Source: Clavaria fumosa (taxonomy: Eukaryota; Basidiomycota; Agaricomycetes; Agaricales; Clavariaceae). Taken from it: DNA of 64,000 nucleotides. The stretch is taken from the NCBI GenBank assembly GCA_951802425.1, contig OX637798.1, forward strand, positions 558,001-622,000, in the 5' to 3' direction. The notes under the pieces were generated by a model, which was given only the letters and a program-made list of their open reading frames with translations, had not been told where the DNA came from and ran no database searches. Made by a program: the position numbers and the translations under genes. This document shows positions 1-10,685 of this stretch, piece after piece; within the stretch, counting starts at the first letter, position 1, and each line of letters starts with the position of its first letter.

Positions 1-619
1 GATCCTAAATCTGGAGCTCAAAGGTCGCAGTGAGGTCGCGACAAGGTCACGAAGGTCACGTGGATAGCTGACGTAAAGGCTCAACGAGGAGGTAGAAAGA
101 GGCGATTTCTGGAGAATATCAAAGTCTAAGGAATACATGCTAAGTGTCTACTCATATATATACTGGAGTCCAAGACCATAGGAACAACATTAGTACAAGG
201 TAGTAAGAGGAGACATACAATGGGAGTGACAGTGGGGAGAAAATGAAAGTATCTGGGCAACGGTTGCGAAGTCGTCATGGTCCCAAGAAGGGAAGCGTCG
301 GTCAGCAGGGGAACGGGATAGCGGTATAAGGGCTCCAAGGGAACAGGAAGTCGTCGTGGGAAGGAGATGGGGACGCCAAGGGGACGGGATAGCGGTAAAG
401 GTGGGGCGCGGGAGAGAACAAGGTCACGTTAGGGATGGTTGCTTGATGGGCGATGTCAGGTGTCAGTCCATTGACAGGGTGATGGCATCCCGCTTGATGT
501 GCCATCACGTATTTGGGCCATACTGTCGGTGGTGGTCACGTGAGTTCTCGTGACTTACTGATCATGTGACAGGTCACGTGTCCGCGACCTTTGAGGGTCA
601 CGTGATGTCGCCGCGACAA
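1..619 (-). repeat. LTR-like block, antisense, cut by window edge
   Basis: Read on the minus strand this block begins TGTCGCGGCGACATCACG near 619, is rich in CACGTG/GGTCAC words, and has a TATATAT stretch followed by a pyrimidine-rich stretch near 165-230, an arrangement seen in Ty3-type LTRs. The word GGGATAGCGGTA recurs at about 317 and 386. No coding frame here has protein-like composition. The left end lies outside the window, so no target duplication could be tested. It could also be a non-LTR repeat. Confidence 0.3.
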
Positions 620-2027
620 TAAATATATTACTGTCAAGTTGCCATCCAATCCCCAAGCTGATGAACAATTATATCAGATTCATGGAATGCCTGGCCATTC
701 TAATGGACCATGCAAGCCAGCAACTCCACCATGCTTTGACACTACCTTGATCATTGAAAACAAATCACAGTGGAAAGAGGATGGATTAAAAGGTTAGAGG
801 TGTCATGCATCACACCACCTGGTCAATTGAATGAAATGGTACAGTAGAGAGGTATGGACTGGTATGTAACACCTCAAGACAACTTGGGGTGTTACACACC
901 AGTCCATACCAGTCCATACTTACATTTAGCCAAGCTGTTTTGCTGATGGGCCCTGGGCATAGTACCACATCCTTTAGCATATGTTCACTGGTACAGACCA
1001 CTTACAAGCTTTGATCTAGCAACTGGCATGTATCAGATTATTTTGTCTACTTGACAAAATTCTGCAAATGCTGAAGTAGTCAGCATTGATAGGATTTGGC
1101 ACAGTTGTCTCACTTGTCTGTTGATTCCTCACTTTGGATTAGCAGATGTACCTATCTCATGGACTGGAAATAATGCTCTTGATTCAGCAGCTTGATTTTA
1201 TCTCAACAAGTATACTGATATGCATTCATTTATGGAGTACAAATCTTTGTAACAATTTTAGTCCAAAAGAGACTACTCTATGTACTTGTCATATACTGCA
1301 CAATATCATGAATTGTTCATTTTAATCCTAATCTATAGCCTGCTGAAACACTCATGAGTTTATTGCTTCAACCTTGCACTGGAACTCACCTCACCTCCAC
1401 TCAGCTCCTGATTATATCATAATCATGACAACATCTGTGCTGTCAAGGAGTGACTACACCATTAAATTGACTCTCATCTCTTGCTATTAGCTCTGAGTAA
1501 TCAACATTTTTGAGAGAGATTTTACACTCAAACAAAAACAACAGCAACAGCAACAACTGCCATGATAATTTATGTTGTCTACAGTGTCACATCTGATTGG
1601 CTGAACAATGGAGTGAAAAGCCAAGTACAAAGACAACAAAGACTGAGATGCTCTTGTGCACCTGAGAGGCAAAGGCACATTCATAGAAAAGGCTGAGAAT
1701 AAAAGTGAAAAGAGGGGCTATATTTCTTGAAAGCAGCATAATTTTCAAATTACAGTTATTTAGAACCTATTTCTATTATTTGCACATGTTTGATGGCACT
1801 GTGGACAATTATGGGGGTGAACCTTGACAAGCCAGGGCATTCCACTGGATTCAATATAGTACTGGAGCTTTACTACTATGGCTTGGCTATGGTTGATTAT
1901 TGGTTGCTACTTAGTCTGATGTAGTACCACACTCTTACTTCTATGGCTATAATTTGGTTACTGTTTGCTACTGAATTCAATGTAGTACAAAGGCTTACTA
2001 TCCTACCCAACAGCACTATCACTAGTT
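620..2027. other. Transposon-derived non-coding stretch
   Basis: No gene is supported. Near 1003-1045 the plus strand reads FDLATGMYQIIL, which matches the conserved Ty3 reverse-transcriptase block containing the first catalytic region, but the frame then breaks, so it is only a relic. The rest is AT-rich. Between 1850 and 2030 short phrases resembling the downstream 61-bp repeat (ctca/ttca-acatagtacataggct) appear in degraded form, suggesting an older, decayed part of that array. Confidence 0.4.
851..910. repeat. 28-bp-arm hairpin
   Basis: Arms at 851-878 and 883-910 are reverse complements with about two mismatches, separated by a four-base loop (acaa). The size and near-perfect pairing fit a small MITE-like or foldback relic; there is no protein-coding context. 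Confidence 0.7.
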
Positions 2028-2300
2028 GCTACTAGGCTCAACATAGTACATAGGCTCTACTACTATTACTACTATGCACTCATAATATGCTACTAGGCTC
2101 AACATAATACATAGGCTCTACTACTATTACTACTATGCACTCATAATATGCTACTAGGCTCAACATAGTACATAGGCTCTACTACCATTACTACTATGCA
2201 CTCATAATATGCTACTAGGCTCAACATAGTACATAGGCTCTACTACTATGACTACTATGCACTCATAATATGCTACTAGGCTCAACATAGTACATAGGCT
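2028..2300. repeat. 61-bp tandem repeat array (about 4.5 copies)
   Basis: The unit runs from gctactaggctcaacatag through tactactatgcactcataat with a 61-bp period seen in four consecutive lines of sequence; copies differ by one to three bases. The array is interrupted at about 2301 by the palindrome and resumes for part of a unit at 2771-2815, so the palindrome sits inside the array. Confidence 0.85.
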
Positions 2301-2760
2301 AGTGATCACCATGGGTAACCCACAGGTTTTGCACAGGTTTTGAGTAAACAGGATCATAGCCCTTCATTTCTCAATGAAAATATAAAAAAATTGCATTCAA
2401 AATGATCCAGAATTGACTGAGATATGGACAGTACAAGTTTTATGGCTGAAGCTTCCAAACTGAAGCTTCCTCACCTCAATCTTTGCAAGAGAGTCATCAA
2501 AATGTCAAAAACCTTGCATTTTGACAACTCTCTTGCAAAGATTGAGGTGAGGAAGCTTCAGTTTGGAAGCTTCAGCCATAAAACTTGTACTGTCCATATC
2601 TCAGTCAATTCTGGATCATTTTGAATGCAATTTTTTTATATTTTCATTGATAAATGAAGGGCTATGATCCTGTTTACTCAAAACCTGTGCAAAACCTGTG
2701 GGTTACCCATGGTGATCACTAGCCTATGTACTATGTTGAGCCTAGTAGCATATTATGAGT
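2261..2760. repeat. 500-bp palindrome (foldback element)
   Basis: The left arm (2261 to about 2508) and right arm (about 2513-2760) are reverse complements over almost the full length, centred near 2510 with essentially no spacer. The outer 50 bases of each arm are the flanking 61-bp repeat itself, and the inner part starts at ggtgatcactag. The decamer ggtgatcact occurs again at 2761-2770 immediately outside the right arm. No transposase is encoded. It may be a long-arm MITE, or a hairpin-type duplication of the array end. Confidence 0.85.
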
Positions 2761-2966
2761 GGTGATCACTAACATAGGCTCTACTACCATTACTACAATG
2801 CACTCATAATATGCTACCCAGTCTATTGCATGCTACATAGTAATCCATACCTTCTATGTATTACTATTTTTCTCACTACATATGCTACAGTGGTCTATAC
2901 AGTCTGTGTAGTCTACATAGTCTATGCTGATATCTACTGCTGGGGGTTCTTTTTCCTGATGGTCCT

Positions 2967-3570
2967 TTGTGCCTCACCTGTTCTCGGCATGGGCACATCA
3001 GTGCAAACTGCACAAGAAAAACTACAGAGTCTGGCAAGAAACCAGTTGTGCATTGGGCAGATGGGAAGCTCACCCTCATCACAAGCCAGGCCGAGATTTG
3101 CATCCTGTTTAATCTCAGAGCCAATGCCTGCTGCTCCTCCCACAGCACTGCAGCTCACCATGTGTGCTCATTCTGTGCATGGAGCCTCATCTCGCAAGTG
3201 TCTCTAATCCCATGAATCAGATTGTCACACCTCTTCTTTTCTACAGGTTTGAGACCCTGCTTCATTCCTTTGTCACGCACTTACATATTCAAGAACCATG
3301 CATTGAACCCAGGTGACCTAAACCATGTGAACCAATATCTACTTGACGAGGTCGCTGTTGGTCGAATGTCAGGACCATTCACCGAGTGCGAGCTGTGGTT
3401 CCAATGTGTCCAAGTATCGTGGCGATACGGACATTCAAGATTCATGACCCCCATACATTCGAATTACCAGGTGGAGGGTGCTCTCTTTCTGGGTACCATA
3501 ATCTGTGCAAGTCAAGAGTCATTCCGGCAATAATACGTAGGCAGAGCAACAGTAAACATACCGCTTAGGA
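2967..3570 (+). pseudogene. Retroelement relic: zinc knuckle plus DIRS-like reverse-transcriptase start
   Basis: A CX2CX4HX4C zinc knuckle (CLTCSRHGHISANC) is encoded at 2970-3011, followed by a Cys/His-rich segment (ICILFNL ... CSSH ... HVCSFC) to about 3175. In another frame at 3325-3390 lies DLNHVNQYLLDEVAVGRMSGPFT, which resembles the segment just before the first reverse-transcriptase motif in basidiomycete DIRS-like elements (a family resemblance I recall, not one I could test). Stops and frame changes separate the two and no catalytic YxDD follows, so this is a dead fragment. A Ty3-type or other RT origin is possible. Confidence 0.45.
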
Positions 3571-3707
3571 CCCGTCCAATCTCGAGTTGTTTGCCAGCGT
3601 ACAAGACTCTCTGTTCAGACATGGGTATGCCTTCTTTATCCTTAATCATACTCATGAGGTATTCACAGGTAAGTCATCCCCAACATCAAATGTGTAAGTT
3701 GCCCCTG

Positions 3708-4360
3708 TCACAGTTTTGAGAAAGATTTGGAACTGATGGCCCAGTGATGGGTGCATCTTGCTATGCGTTCTAGCACATCGTGACATTCGGGCGACGGGGG
3801 CCGTACGTTCGGAGACGAGGGTTGTAGCAAGAGTCGTGGGGCGGGTCGCGGGCCCGAGCGTTCGAAATAAAGCTCGGCAAGGGCGCGCGCTGCCCTCGAC
3901 ACGTCTTCCAAGTCGTCGTTGGCGCACGCTGCCTCAAATCGCGTGATTACGAGGTCTAGCTGGCCTAGCTGGTCACGGTCGACCATGCCTTTCAGAAGCC
4001 CGATTGCGTGGCGCGTCCCCTCGATGTAGAGCCCTGCGGACTGTGGGGAGAGGTTGAGGAGCTCCTGGTTGCCGTACTCCTCGTCGAGCTCGAATACACG
4101 CGTCTGGGTGTGCCAAGAGACGAACTGGCCAAACGAGGCCGGCTGCTGGCGGAGCAGGACGACGGCGTCATTGTTGAAGAATCAAAGCCGTACGAGATAT
4201 GGCCCTCTTGGTATGACTCGGGATCCACGATGGCATGCACGACGTTCGTCAGGATATCGCTCCAGTGCTGCGTGTCGTAAAATCCCAAGTACGTGCTGAT
4301 CTGGCGATAGCCGGGTGGAACACCGGCGTCTCGAATTTGAAAGCGGGGCGGCACACGCAT
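3708..4360 (-). pseudogene. Frameshifted coding fragment, unknown family
   Basis: From an ATG at 4360 the frame reads through about 60 residues containing YLGFYDTQHWSDIL and EGHISYGFD. At about 4175 protein-like sequence jumps frame to FFNNDAVVLLRQQPASFGQF, then LSPQSAGLYIEGTRHAIGLL, and runs to a stop at 3708. A TGA occupies the second frame just upstream of the jump and no plausible GT-AG intron spans it, so a single-base frameshift (mutation or assembly error) is the simplest reading. The composition (acidic, aromatic, few low-complexity runs) argues for real coding descent. I do not recognise the family. Its first ATG overlaps the ATG of the plus-strand frame at 4359. Confidence 0.4.
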
Positions 4361-5371
4361 GGTGGATTTGTACGAGATCTTGGGCGGGGTCGTCGCGCTC
4401 GACATCATCGCCGTGCTCGCGGCGCTGCTGTACCGCACGCGCCGCCGCCTGCGCGAGGGCGCGCGTGTCGGTGTCGAGAAGGGGAAGGAGTACGAGGGCA
4501 CGGATGAGGGCGAGCCGAGCCACTACAGCCACCACCGCCCGACGCTGGGCAGCAGCCCTGCGAGTCCCGCCACGGGCCCCGGCGGCGGCGGCGGCGGTGG
4601 CGATGGCGCGGGCCTGGCCAACGGACACGCGGATACGACCGTGTCACTGAGTTACTTCACACCGATCCTGCAGGAGGGCCCGCTGACGCCGCAGGCGCGC
4701 GGTGCATCGCTAGGCGCGGTGAGCCAGGGGCTGACGCGTTCGACTCCGTCGTCGCAGCCGCCCCCGCAGCTGCCGCACTCGCCAGAGCTGCCGATCATAC
4801 TGGGCGCGCTGTATTCGCCTGAGCGGCCGCATGGGACGCCGCCGCCGCCGCCGCCGCTACACTCGCCCACGCCAGGGTACTCGCAGCCTGGGTACGGGTA
4901 TCCCGAGTACGGGCATGGGCGGGGGAACGCGGATGGGTACGACCCGTATGGCGAGGGAGACGTCGCCTCGCCGGTGCCGATGCCGGGGGAGGGCCGGCAC
5001 TTGGACCAGCTGGGGCTGCGGCTCCTTGCACGGGAGGTTGCGGCGCTGATAGGGACGCCCAGCGGGAGCGGGGTGAGCATCAGCGGGCGGCCCGGGAGCA
5101 GTGCGACGGCATCGTCGGTAGCAGCGGGAGGAGCGGGCGCCGGCCGGGGACGGGGACGACTGTGGGCGAGACGCCGGCGCCGCGGGCAATGCCGCTGCCG
5201 ATGGCGATGCCCTTTGGGTACGACGACGGAGGCGGGGCTTCGGCGCGCGGGGGCGAGGGCGAGTACGACGGTGCTGGGGGGGAGTATGGGGAGCAGGGGG
5301 AGAAGGTGATGCCCCCGCCGGACATGCCGCGCGAGCAGTCGCCTGGGCCGCCAGGGTATCAGCCGCATTGA
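4359..5371 (+). CDS. Candidate single-pass membrane protein with disordered tail, broken frame
   Basis: ATG at 4359 opens a frame with one hydrophobic helix (residues about 7-25, EILGGVVALDIIAVLAALLY) followed by a stop-transfer-like RTRRRLR, then a long Pro/Ser/Gly/Tyr-rich tail with polyproline and polyglycine. Tail-like sequence (LGLRLLAREVAALIG near 5006-5050) continues to about 5140. The protein-like ending (MPFGYDDGG ... PPGYQPH, stop at 5371) lies in a different frame, so a frameshift near 5150 is needed. No signal peptide or outer domain is visible upstream on this strand. GC content is far above the flanks. It may be the cytoplasmic half of a surface protein whose 5' part has been lost. 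Confidence 0.35.
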
Positions 5372-5835
5372 CGACGGGTGTATGCTGAGTGTGCTGGGTA
5401 CTGTACTGTGCTGTGCCGTGATGATGCGGCTTGGATGCTTTCGTTTCCTTGCGTGCTGCTTGTTTGCTTGCTTGCTATCAATCACCCGAACATCACCCCC
5501 CTGCAACGACATGACGCGTTTCTTTGTTTCTTTGTTTCCTCTCTATGTTCGTCTTATGATGATACATATATCTCTTCTTTTCCCTCCTTTTCCTTTGGGG
5601 ACAGTGTACGAAGATGACCATTTTTTTCTTACAATAGAATTCTAAATACAAATTTAAAGCCCAAAAGCCATGCGGTCGAGTATCAGATGGTCATGTGCTT
5701 CTTGGCGTTATGTCAGTGTCACACATCAATGTCCCGCATGTCACACTACCGCAGTGAGTGCAGACCTTGCTCTGCGCCATCGATAAGCTCCAATCCTCGT
5801 CGCGCTCAACATTTCGTGCCGCCGCACCCCTCACC
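5372..5835. other. Intergenic, promoter side of NLR gene
   Basis: No coding sequence is supported. The stretch is T-rich at 5440-5640 and includes short pyrimidine runs. It separates the GC-rich frame at 4359-5371 from the NLR start codon at 5836. Confidence 0.4.
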
Positions 5836-8800
5836 ATGGCACAGGGTATCACCGGTGAGGATTTACCCTCACTAAACGAATATCATACTACAGCAAGTGA
5901 GTGGTTTGCGAGGCTGTAGGGCCATTGATCTCACTTACAGCTCGATCTCTTGCAGACAATGAGAGGGCGACTGGCATGCCACCGGTGTCCTTGGTCGTGC
6001 AACAGACTTATGATCACTCAAATATATGTGAGTCTATGTGAGAAGCTTATCCCTCCCCCCAATACCTAACAAACTGTTGTAGTTGCCAGAGATGTCGGGT
6101 CTCATAACCTCACCATCGGTGCAGTCCACATCCATCAAAGTGAGCTTGAATGAATGAACCTTTGTACTCTTGACCTGACTGGCCTGACTTGCCAATGTAG
6201 CCCTGTTCAATTCTCCCTCTTCTGCACAGTTCCAGTCACAAGACACATTCCTAGGGATGCCCTCCCCCAGCCCAATTTTCACCGGGCAGAGTTCATACCT
6301 CGAGAAACTCAAAAGTCATTTTGGCCCGCGTGAGGGAGAATTTCTCCCAAGACGGCTCTTTCTCCTCTATGGAATGGGAGGTATTGGCAAGACTCAGATT
6401 TGTCTGAAGTTCATTGAGGAAAATCCAAACTTGTGTGTGGACTGACATTGTACTTACATTGCTTGATTACTTACCATTCTGAACAGGTTCTGGAGAGTCT
6501 TCTGGATTGATGCGACCAGCCCTGAGACAATTGAGCAGTCTATCAAAGATATTGCTCATGATCATGCTGCCCAAGCATCTGGAGTTGAGAACTCTGTGCG
6601 CTCAATTCTCTCATGGATATCCCGGACAAGACAGGAGTGGTTGCTTGTTTATGATAATGCAAGTGACCCTGGTGCCGTGAAGAAGTATATACCTGCAAAC
6701 AACCGAGGCAATGTGCTCATCACCAGCCGGAATCCAGTCATGCATGGACTGGTAAATCCTCGGGACTCAATCGAAGTGGACCAGATGGGGGAGGAGGAAG
6801 CGATCACTCTCCTTCTGAGTGCGAGCCATTGCAGTGATAATGGTGAACTAAGGCAGATAGCATGCTCTATTGTGGGCACCTTATGCTACTTGCCTCTAGC
6901 TGTTGACCAAGCTGGTGCAGCCATTGCAAGTGGTCTATGTGATGTGGGGGATTACCTTGAACAGTATGAGAGACACCGTCAGGAGTTGTTGGATAATCCT
7001 TCATTCAGTGGGGCATCCAACTATGGGCAAGCAGTTTATGGGACATGGGAACTGTCAGTTACAGAGATAGAAGCCAGGGCACAGGGCAGGAGCAAAAGAG
7101 GGGAGGCTCAGGCAGCTTCAAGTGCACTTCTCCTGCTACAAATATTTGCCTGCCTCCATCATGAAAACATTCCAGAAATGATGTTTAGAAATGCGGCAAA
7201 AGAGATAGCTTTGGGTGGGTCACAAGAAAACAATGCGAGAAGTAGCTGGGAGCAGTTGCTTCAAGATTCAGTACATTGGTCCAACATATTGCATGTTGAC
7301 CATGCAGGCAACTGGGACAATTTCATTTTTAGGAAAGCAATTGAGCTGTTGACATCATTTTCACTTGTGAAATGCAGCAGCTATGGAAGACTGTACTCCA
7401 TGCATCCACTGGTACATCAGTGGTGCCAAGACAGATGTTCCAAAGAAGAGAAAGAGTCAAAATATGGTTCTGTTGACACTTTGGTGTGCCACTCAATCAC
7501 ATTTGGGAAAGGTGGCTCTGATTATGCCTTTCGTCAATCACTACTGCCACACATAAAAATCATCAACCTACATACACAAAGAAAATATGCAATTGAGGAC
7601 ATTGGAAAATGGGAGAAACTGACATTAGTGTACTATGAAAATGGACAGTTTGAGGAGGCAGAGAGGGCTTCTGTGTGTGCAATGGAGAGCCAAAGGAGGG
7701 AGCTTGGCCCAGAACACCCAGATACTCTGATAAGCATTAGCAATTTGGCATCCACATATTCAGCTCAGGGGAAGAACAATGAAGCAGAGGAGCTGAGGGT
7801 TCATGCCATGGAAGCCAGTAAGAGAGTGCTTGGCCCAGAACATCCAGACACTTTGATAAACATTAACAATTTGGCATCCACATATTCAGCTCAGGGGAAG
7901 CACAATGAAGCAGAGGAGCTGGAGGTTCATGTCATGGAAGCCAGGAAGAGAGTGCTTGGCCCAGAACATCCATCCACTCTGACAAGCATTAACAATTTGG
8001 CATCCACATATTCAGATCAGGGGAAGCACAATGAAGCAGAGGAGCTGCAGGTTCATGTCATGGAAGCCAGTAAGAGAGTGCTTGGCCCAGAACATCCATA
8101 CACTCTTTCAAGCATTAACAATTTGGCATCCACATATTCAGCTCAGGGGAAGCACAATGAAGCAGAGGAGCTGAGGGTTCATGCCATGGAAGCAAGTAAG
8201 AGAGTGCTTGGCCCAGAACATCCAGACACTCTTTCAAGCATTAGCAATCTGGCATACACATATTCAGCTCAGGGGAAGCACAATGAAGCAGAGGAGCTGG
8301 AGGTTCATGCCATGGAAGCCAAGAAGAGAGTGCTTGGCCCACAACATCCATCCACTCTGACAAGCATTAACAATTTGGCATTCACATATTTGGCTCAGGG
8401 GAAGCACAATGAAGCAGAGGAGCTGCAGGTTCATGCCATGGAAGCAAGTAAGAGAGTGCTTGGCCCAGAACATCCAGACACTCTGACAAGCATTAACAGT
8501 TTGGCATCCACATATTCAGCTCAGGGGAAGCACAATGAAGCAGAGGAGCTGCAAGTTCATGCTGTGGAAGCCAGGAAGAGAGTGCTTGGCCCAGAACATC
8601 CAGACACTCTTTCAAGCATTAACAATTTGGCTTCCACATATTCAGCTCAGGGGAAGCACAATGAAGCAGAGCAGCTGAGGGTTCATGCCATGGAAGCCAG
8701 GAAGAGAGTGCTTGGCCCAGAACATCCAGACACTCTGACAAGCATTAACAATTTGGCATCCACATATTCAGCTCAGGGGAAGCACAATGAAGCAGAGGAG

Positions 8801-9142
8801 CTGAGGGTTCATGTCATGGAAGCTTGGAAGAGAGTGCTTGGCTCAGAACATCCTGTCACTCTGACAAGTATTTGCAGTCTGGCATCCACATATGCAGCTC
8901 TGGGGAAGCACAACGAAGCAGAAGAGCTAATGGTTGATGTCATGGAAGCCATGGCAATTTATTCAGATAGTGCCTCATCCAGTGACAATGATCCACATGA
9001 AGAGTCTGAGATGTGGTATGATGATACAGAGGAACTTGCTATTGCTACATCCAACATCAACTTGAATGGTATGGATGAGGGGTCTGAAATATGGTATGAT
9101 GCCAGGGAGGAGCTTGATCCCCTTTCCCATTCCCAATCATGA
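5836..9142 (+). CDS. NB-ARC / tetratricopeptide NLR-like protein
   Basis: Five exons join in frame to 1,025 aa: about 5836-5896, 5956-6027, 6083-6139, 6201-6432 and 6487-9142. Residues about 1-80 hold a short leader with HSNIFARDVGSHNLTIG, like the pre-NACHT linker of agaricomycete NLRs. The NB-ARC follows: Walker A GMGGIGKTQ (about 121-129), kinase-2 WLLVYDNA (about 192-199), RNBS-B-like NVLITSRN and a GLPL-type CYLPLAVDQAG. An arm region precedes ten 42-residue TPR units (about 520-965) of the form LGPEHPDTL ... NLASTYSAQGKHNEAEEL, then an acidic tail with two WYDD/A-type repeats. Fungal NLRs are cytosolic ATP-switch receptors for non-self or cell-death signalling; the exact role here is inferred. 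It is flanked by transposons, as is usual for this fast-evolving class. Confidence 0.9.
7690..8950 (+). repeat. Ten near-identical 126-bp TPR-coding repeats
   Basis: The DNA repeats with a 126-bp period inside the NLR gene, for example acatattcagctcagggg recurs in register. Most differences fall in a few codons: the one after GPEHP (Asp, Ser, Tyr, Val), the T/S/I-N/S pair after TL, the E/Q/R before VH, and the residue before KRVLG. The first and last units are the most divergent, and the middle ones are nearly identical at the DNA level. Confidence 0.9.
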
Positions 9143-9343
9143 TTTAATTTGCCTTTCCAATCTAACCCCTGTAACCTATTGTGATTCTATTTCATGTTTA
9201 TAGCAACACAGGTATGGGATTTTTTAACTGTAACTGTCACAGTCCAACAAACTTCATTATGGATACCCTGATGCATCCCTCAACAAGTGCCCTCAGCCCA
9301 ATTCCAATGCTCAGCAATCATATCTGACTGACAAGTGGTAATT

Positions 9344-9912
9344 TGTTAGGGCTTGTCCCATCTTGTAAGTAGTACCAAAGATTGATTTGTTGGTGACCAA
9401 ACATTTGAACCTGCTAGGACCAATCAACTGTTGACTACAATCAAGAATACTCAGTTCCAGAAGGCATTACTGTAGACAAAATGTGAAAGAGAAATAGACA
9501 ATTTGAAGGAGAGAACAATGGAGTAACAATGTCATTGGAAGTGACATAGATGAAGAACAGTGTATCAGTGAAGGTAATGACTTTGCTGATGTTGAAGAGA
9601 ACCTAGAGGGGTCTCAACAGATCAGTACCAAGACAAGAAAAGAGAATACCTAAGCGCACAAGTATGTATGAGTGTTAGGGCTTGTCCCATCTCATAAGTA
9701 GTACCAAAGGTCAATTTGTTGGTGACCAAACACTTGAACTTGCTAAGACCAATCAACTGTCAAGTACAATTGAGAATACTTGGTCCTGGAAGGTTGCAAA
9801 TGTGTTAGACAAAGTGTAGAAAGGAGAATAAACAAGTTGGAGAAGTAAAAGGTGTGGTAACAAGGTCACAGGTAGCAGCAGAGATGAGGAAGGATGTATT
9901 GGTGAAGGTGTC
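9344..9912. repeat. Two adjacent copies of a dispersed LTR-like repeat
   Basis: Copies start at 9344 and 9673, each with TGTTAGGGCTTGTCCCATCT and then gtagtaccaaag ... tttgttggtgaccaaaca. The second follows directly on the first and breaks off near 9910. The same family recurs at 10137-10685 and 29016-29487. The 5' TG and dispersed distribution suggest solo LTRs. No internal coding region was found next to them. Confidence 0.65.
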
Positions 9913-10136
9913 AGGACCTACTCATTTTTACCATCTTATTTGAGCCTATCAACACCTATGAACCTCCCAACACCCTCCAACAACCTCACAGACTACATGT
10001 ATCTTGCATGCCTCTGATACCCATGGTCTTCTTCTGGAGCCCCTTCCTGACCTCCCATGCCTTCCTATACTTGTGACTATGACTTTACACTCACACAACT
10101 CCCCTTTACCTCACCATTAACACACAATAGCACAAT

Positions 10137-10685
10137 TGTTAGGGCCTGTCCCATCTTGTAAGTAATGCCGAAAGTCAACTTGTTGGTGACCAATCCTGGA
10201 AACTTGCTAAGACCAGTCAACTGTTGAGCACAGTCGAGAATGCTCAGTCCTGGAAGGTCGCGGGGACATCTGGAAGGTGTAAGAATGGAAATAGACAAGT
10301 AGGGAGAAGGAAGATGTTGCTGGGAAGGTTGTGAAGTTGGTAGATGAAGTGTAAAGGAGGAAAAGGACAAGTTTGGAGAAACAGATAATGCTGAGAAGGT
10401 CATGAAGTCAACCAATGAGGCATAAAGAAGCAAATAGACAAGGTGGGAGAAACAGATGATGTCAAGAGAGTCGCAGGTAGTCACAACGGTGTCAAGAGAT
10501 GTGTCAGTGAAGGCAATGACTTTGCCAACCAATGAGAGAACCTGTAGGGTTTGAAGAGTCAGTACCAAGATGAATATGAGAGAATACTTAAGCGTGCGAG
10601 TTTGTATGAGTGCGGAGGACAAGTTAGAATAGAGCAGAGCATGTCTTGGTTTTGTCGAGGTCACCAAGTGAGACAAGACCTATCA
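10137..10685. repeat. Longest copy of the TGTTAGGGC LTR-like family
   Basis: It starts TGTTAGGGCCTGTCCCATC and ends near gacaagacctatca (10685), about 549 bp. It contains three short internal echoes of the phrase aagg(t/a)ggaaatagacaag with spacing changes between copies. No direct target-site duplication is visible: the flanks read cacaat and attgtg, which are inverted rather than direct. Its minus-strand open frame is low-complexity and is not taken as a gene. Confidence 0.6.

Noticed and set aside
2028..2300. CRISPR-like regular repeats
   Set aside because: The 61-bp units are directly adjacent with no unique spacers and the context is eukaryotic; it is a simple tandem array.
4652..5512. 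286-residue minus-strand ORF
   Set aside because: It mirrors the GC-rich plus-strand frame; its Pro/Arg/Ser runs are what the reverse complement of polyproline and glycine codons gives, and it has no recognisable domain.
10077..10676. 199-residue minus-strand ORF
   Set aside because: It lies inside a dispersed LTR-like repeat whose other copies do not keep the frame.
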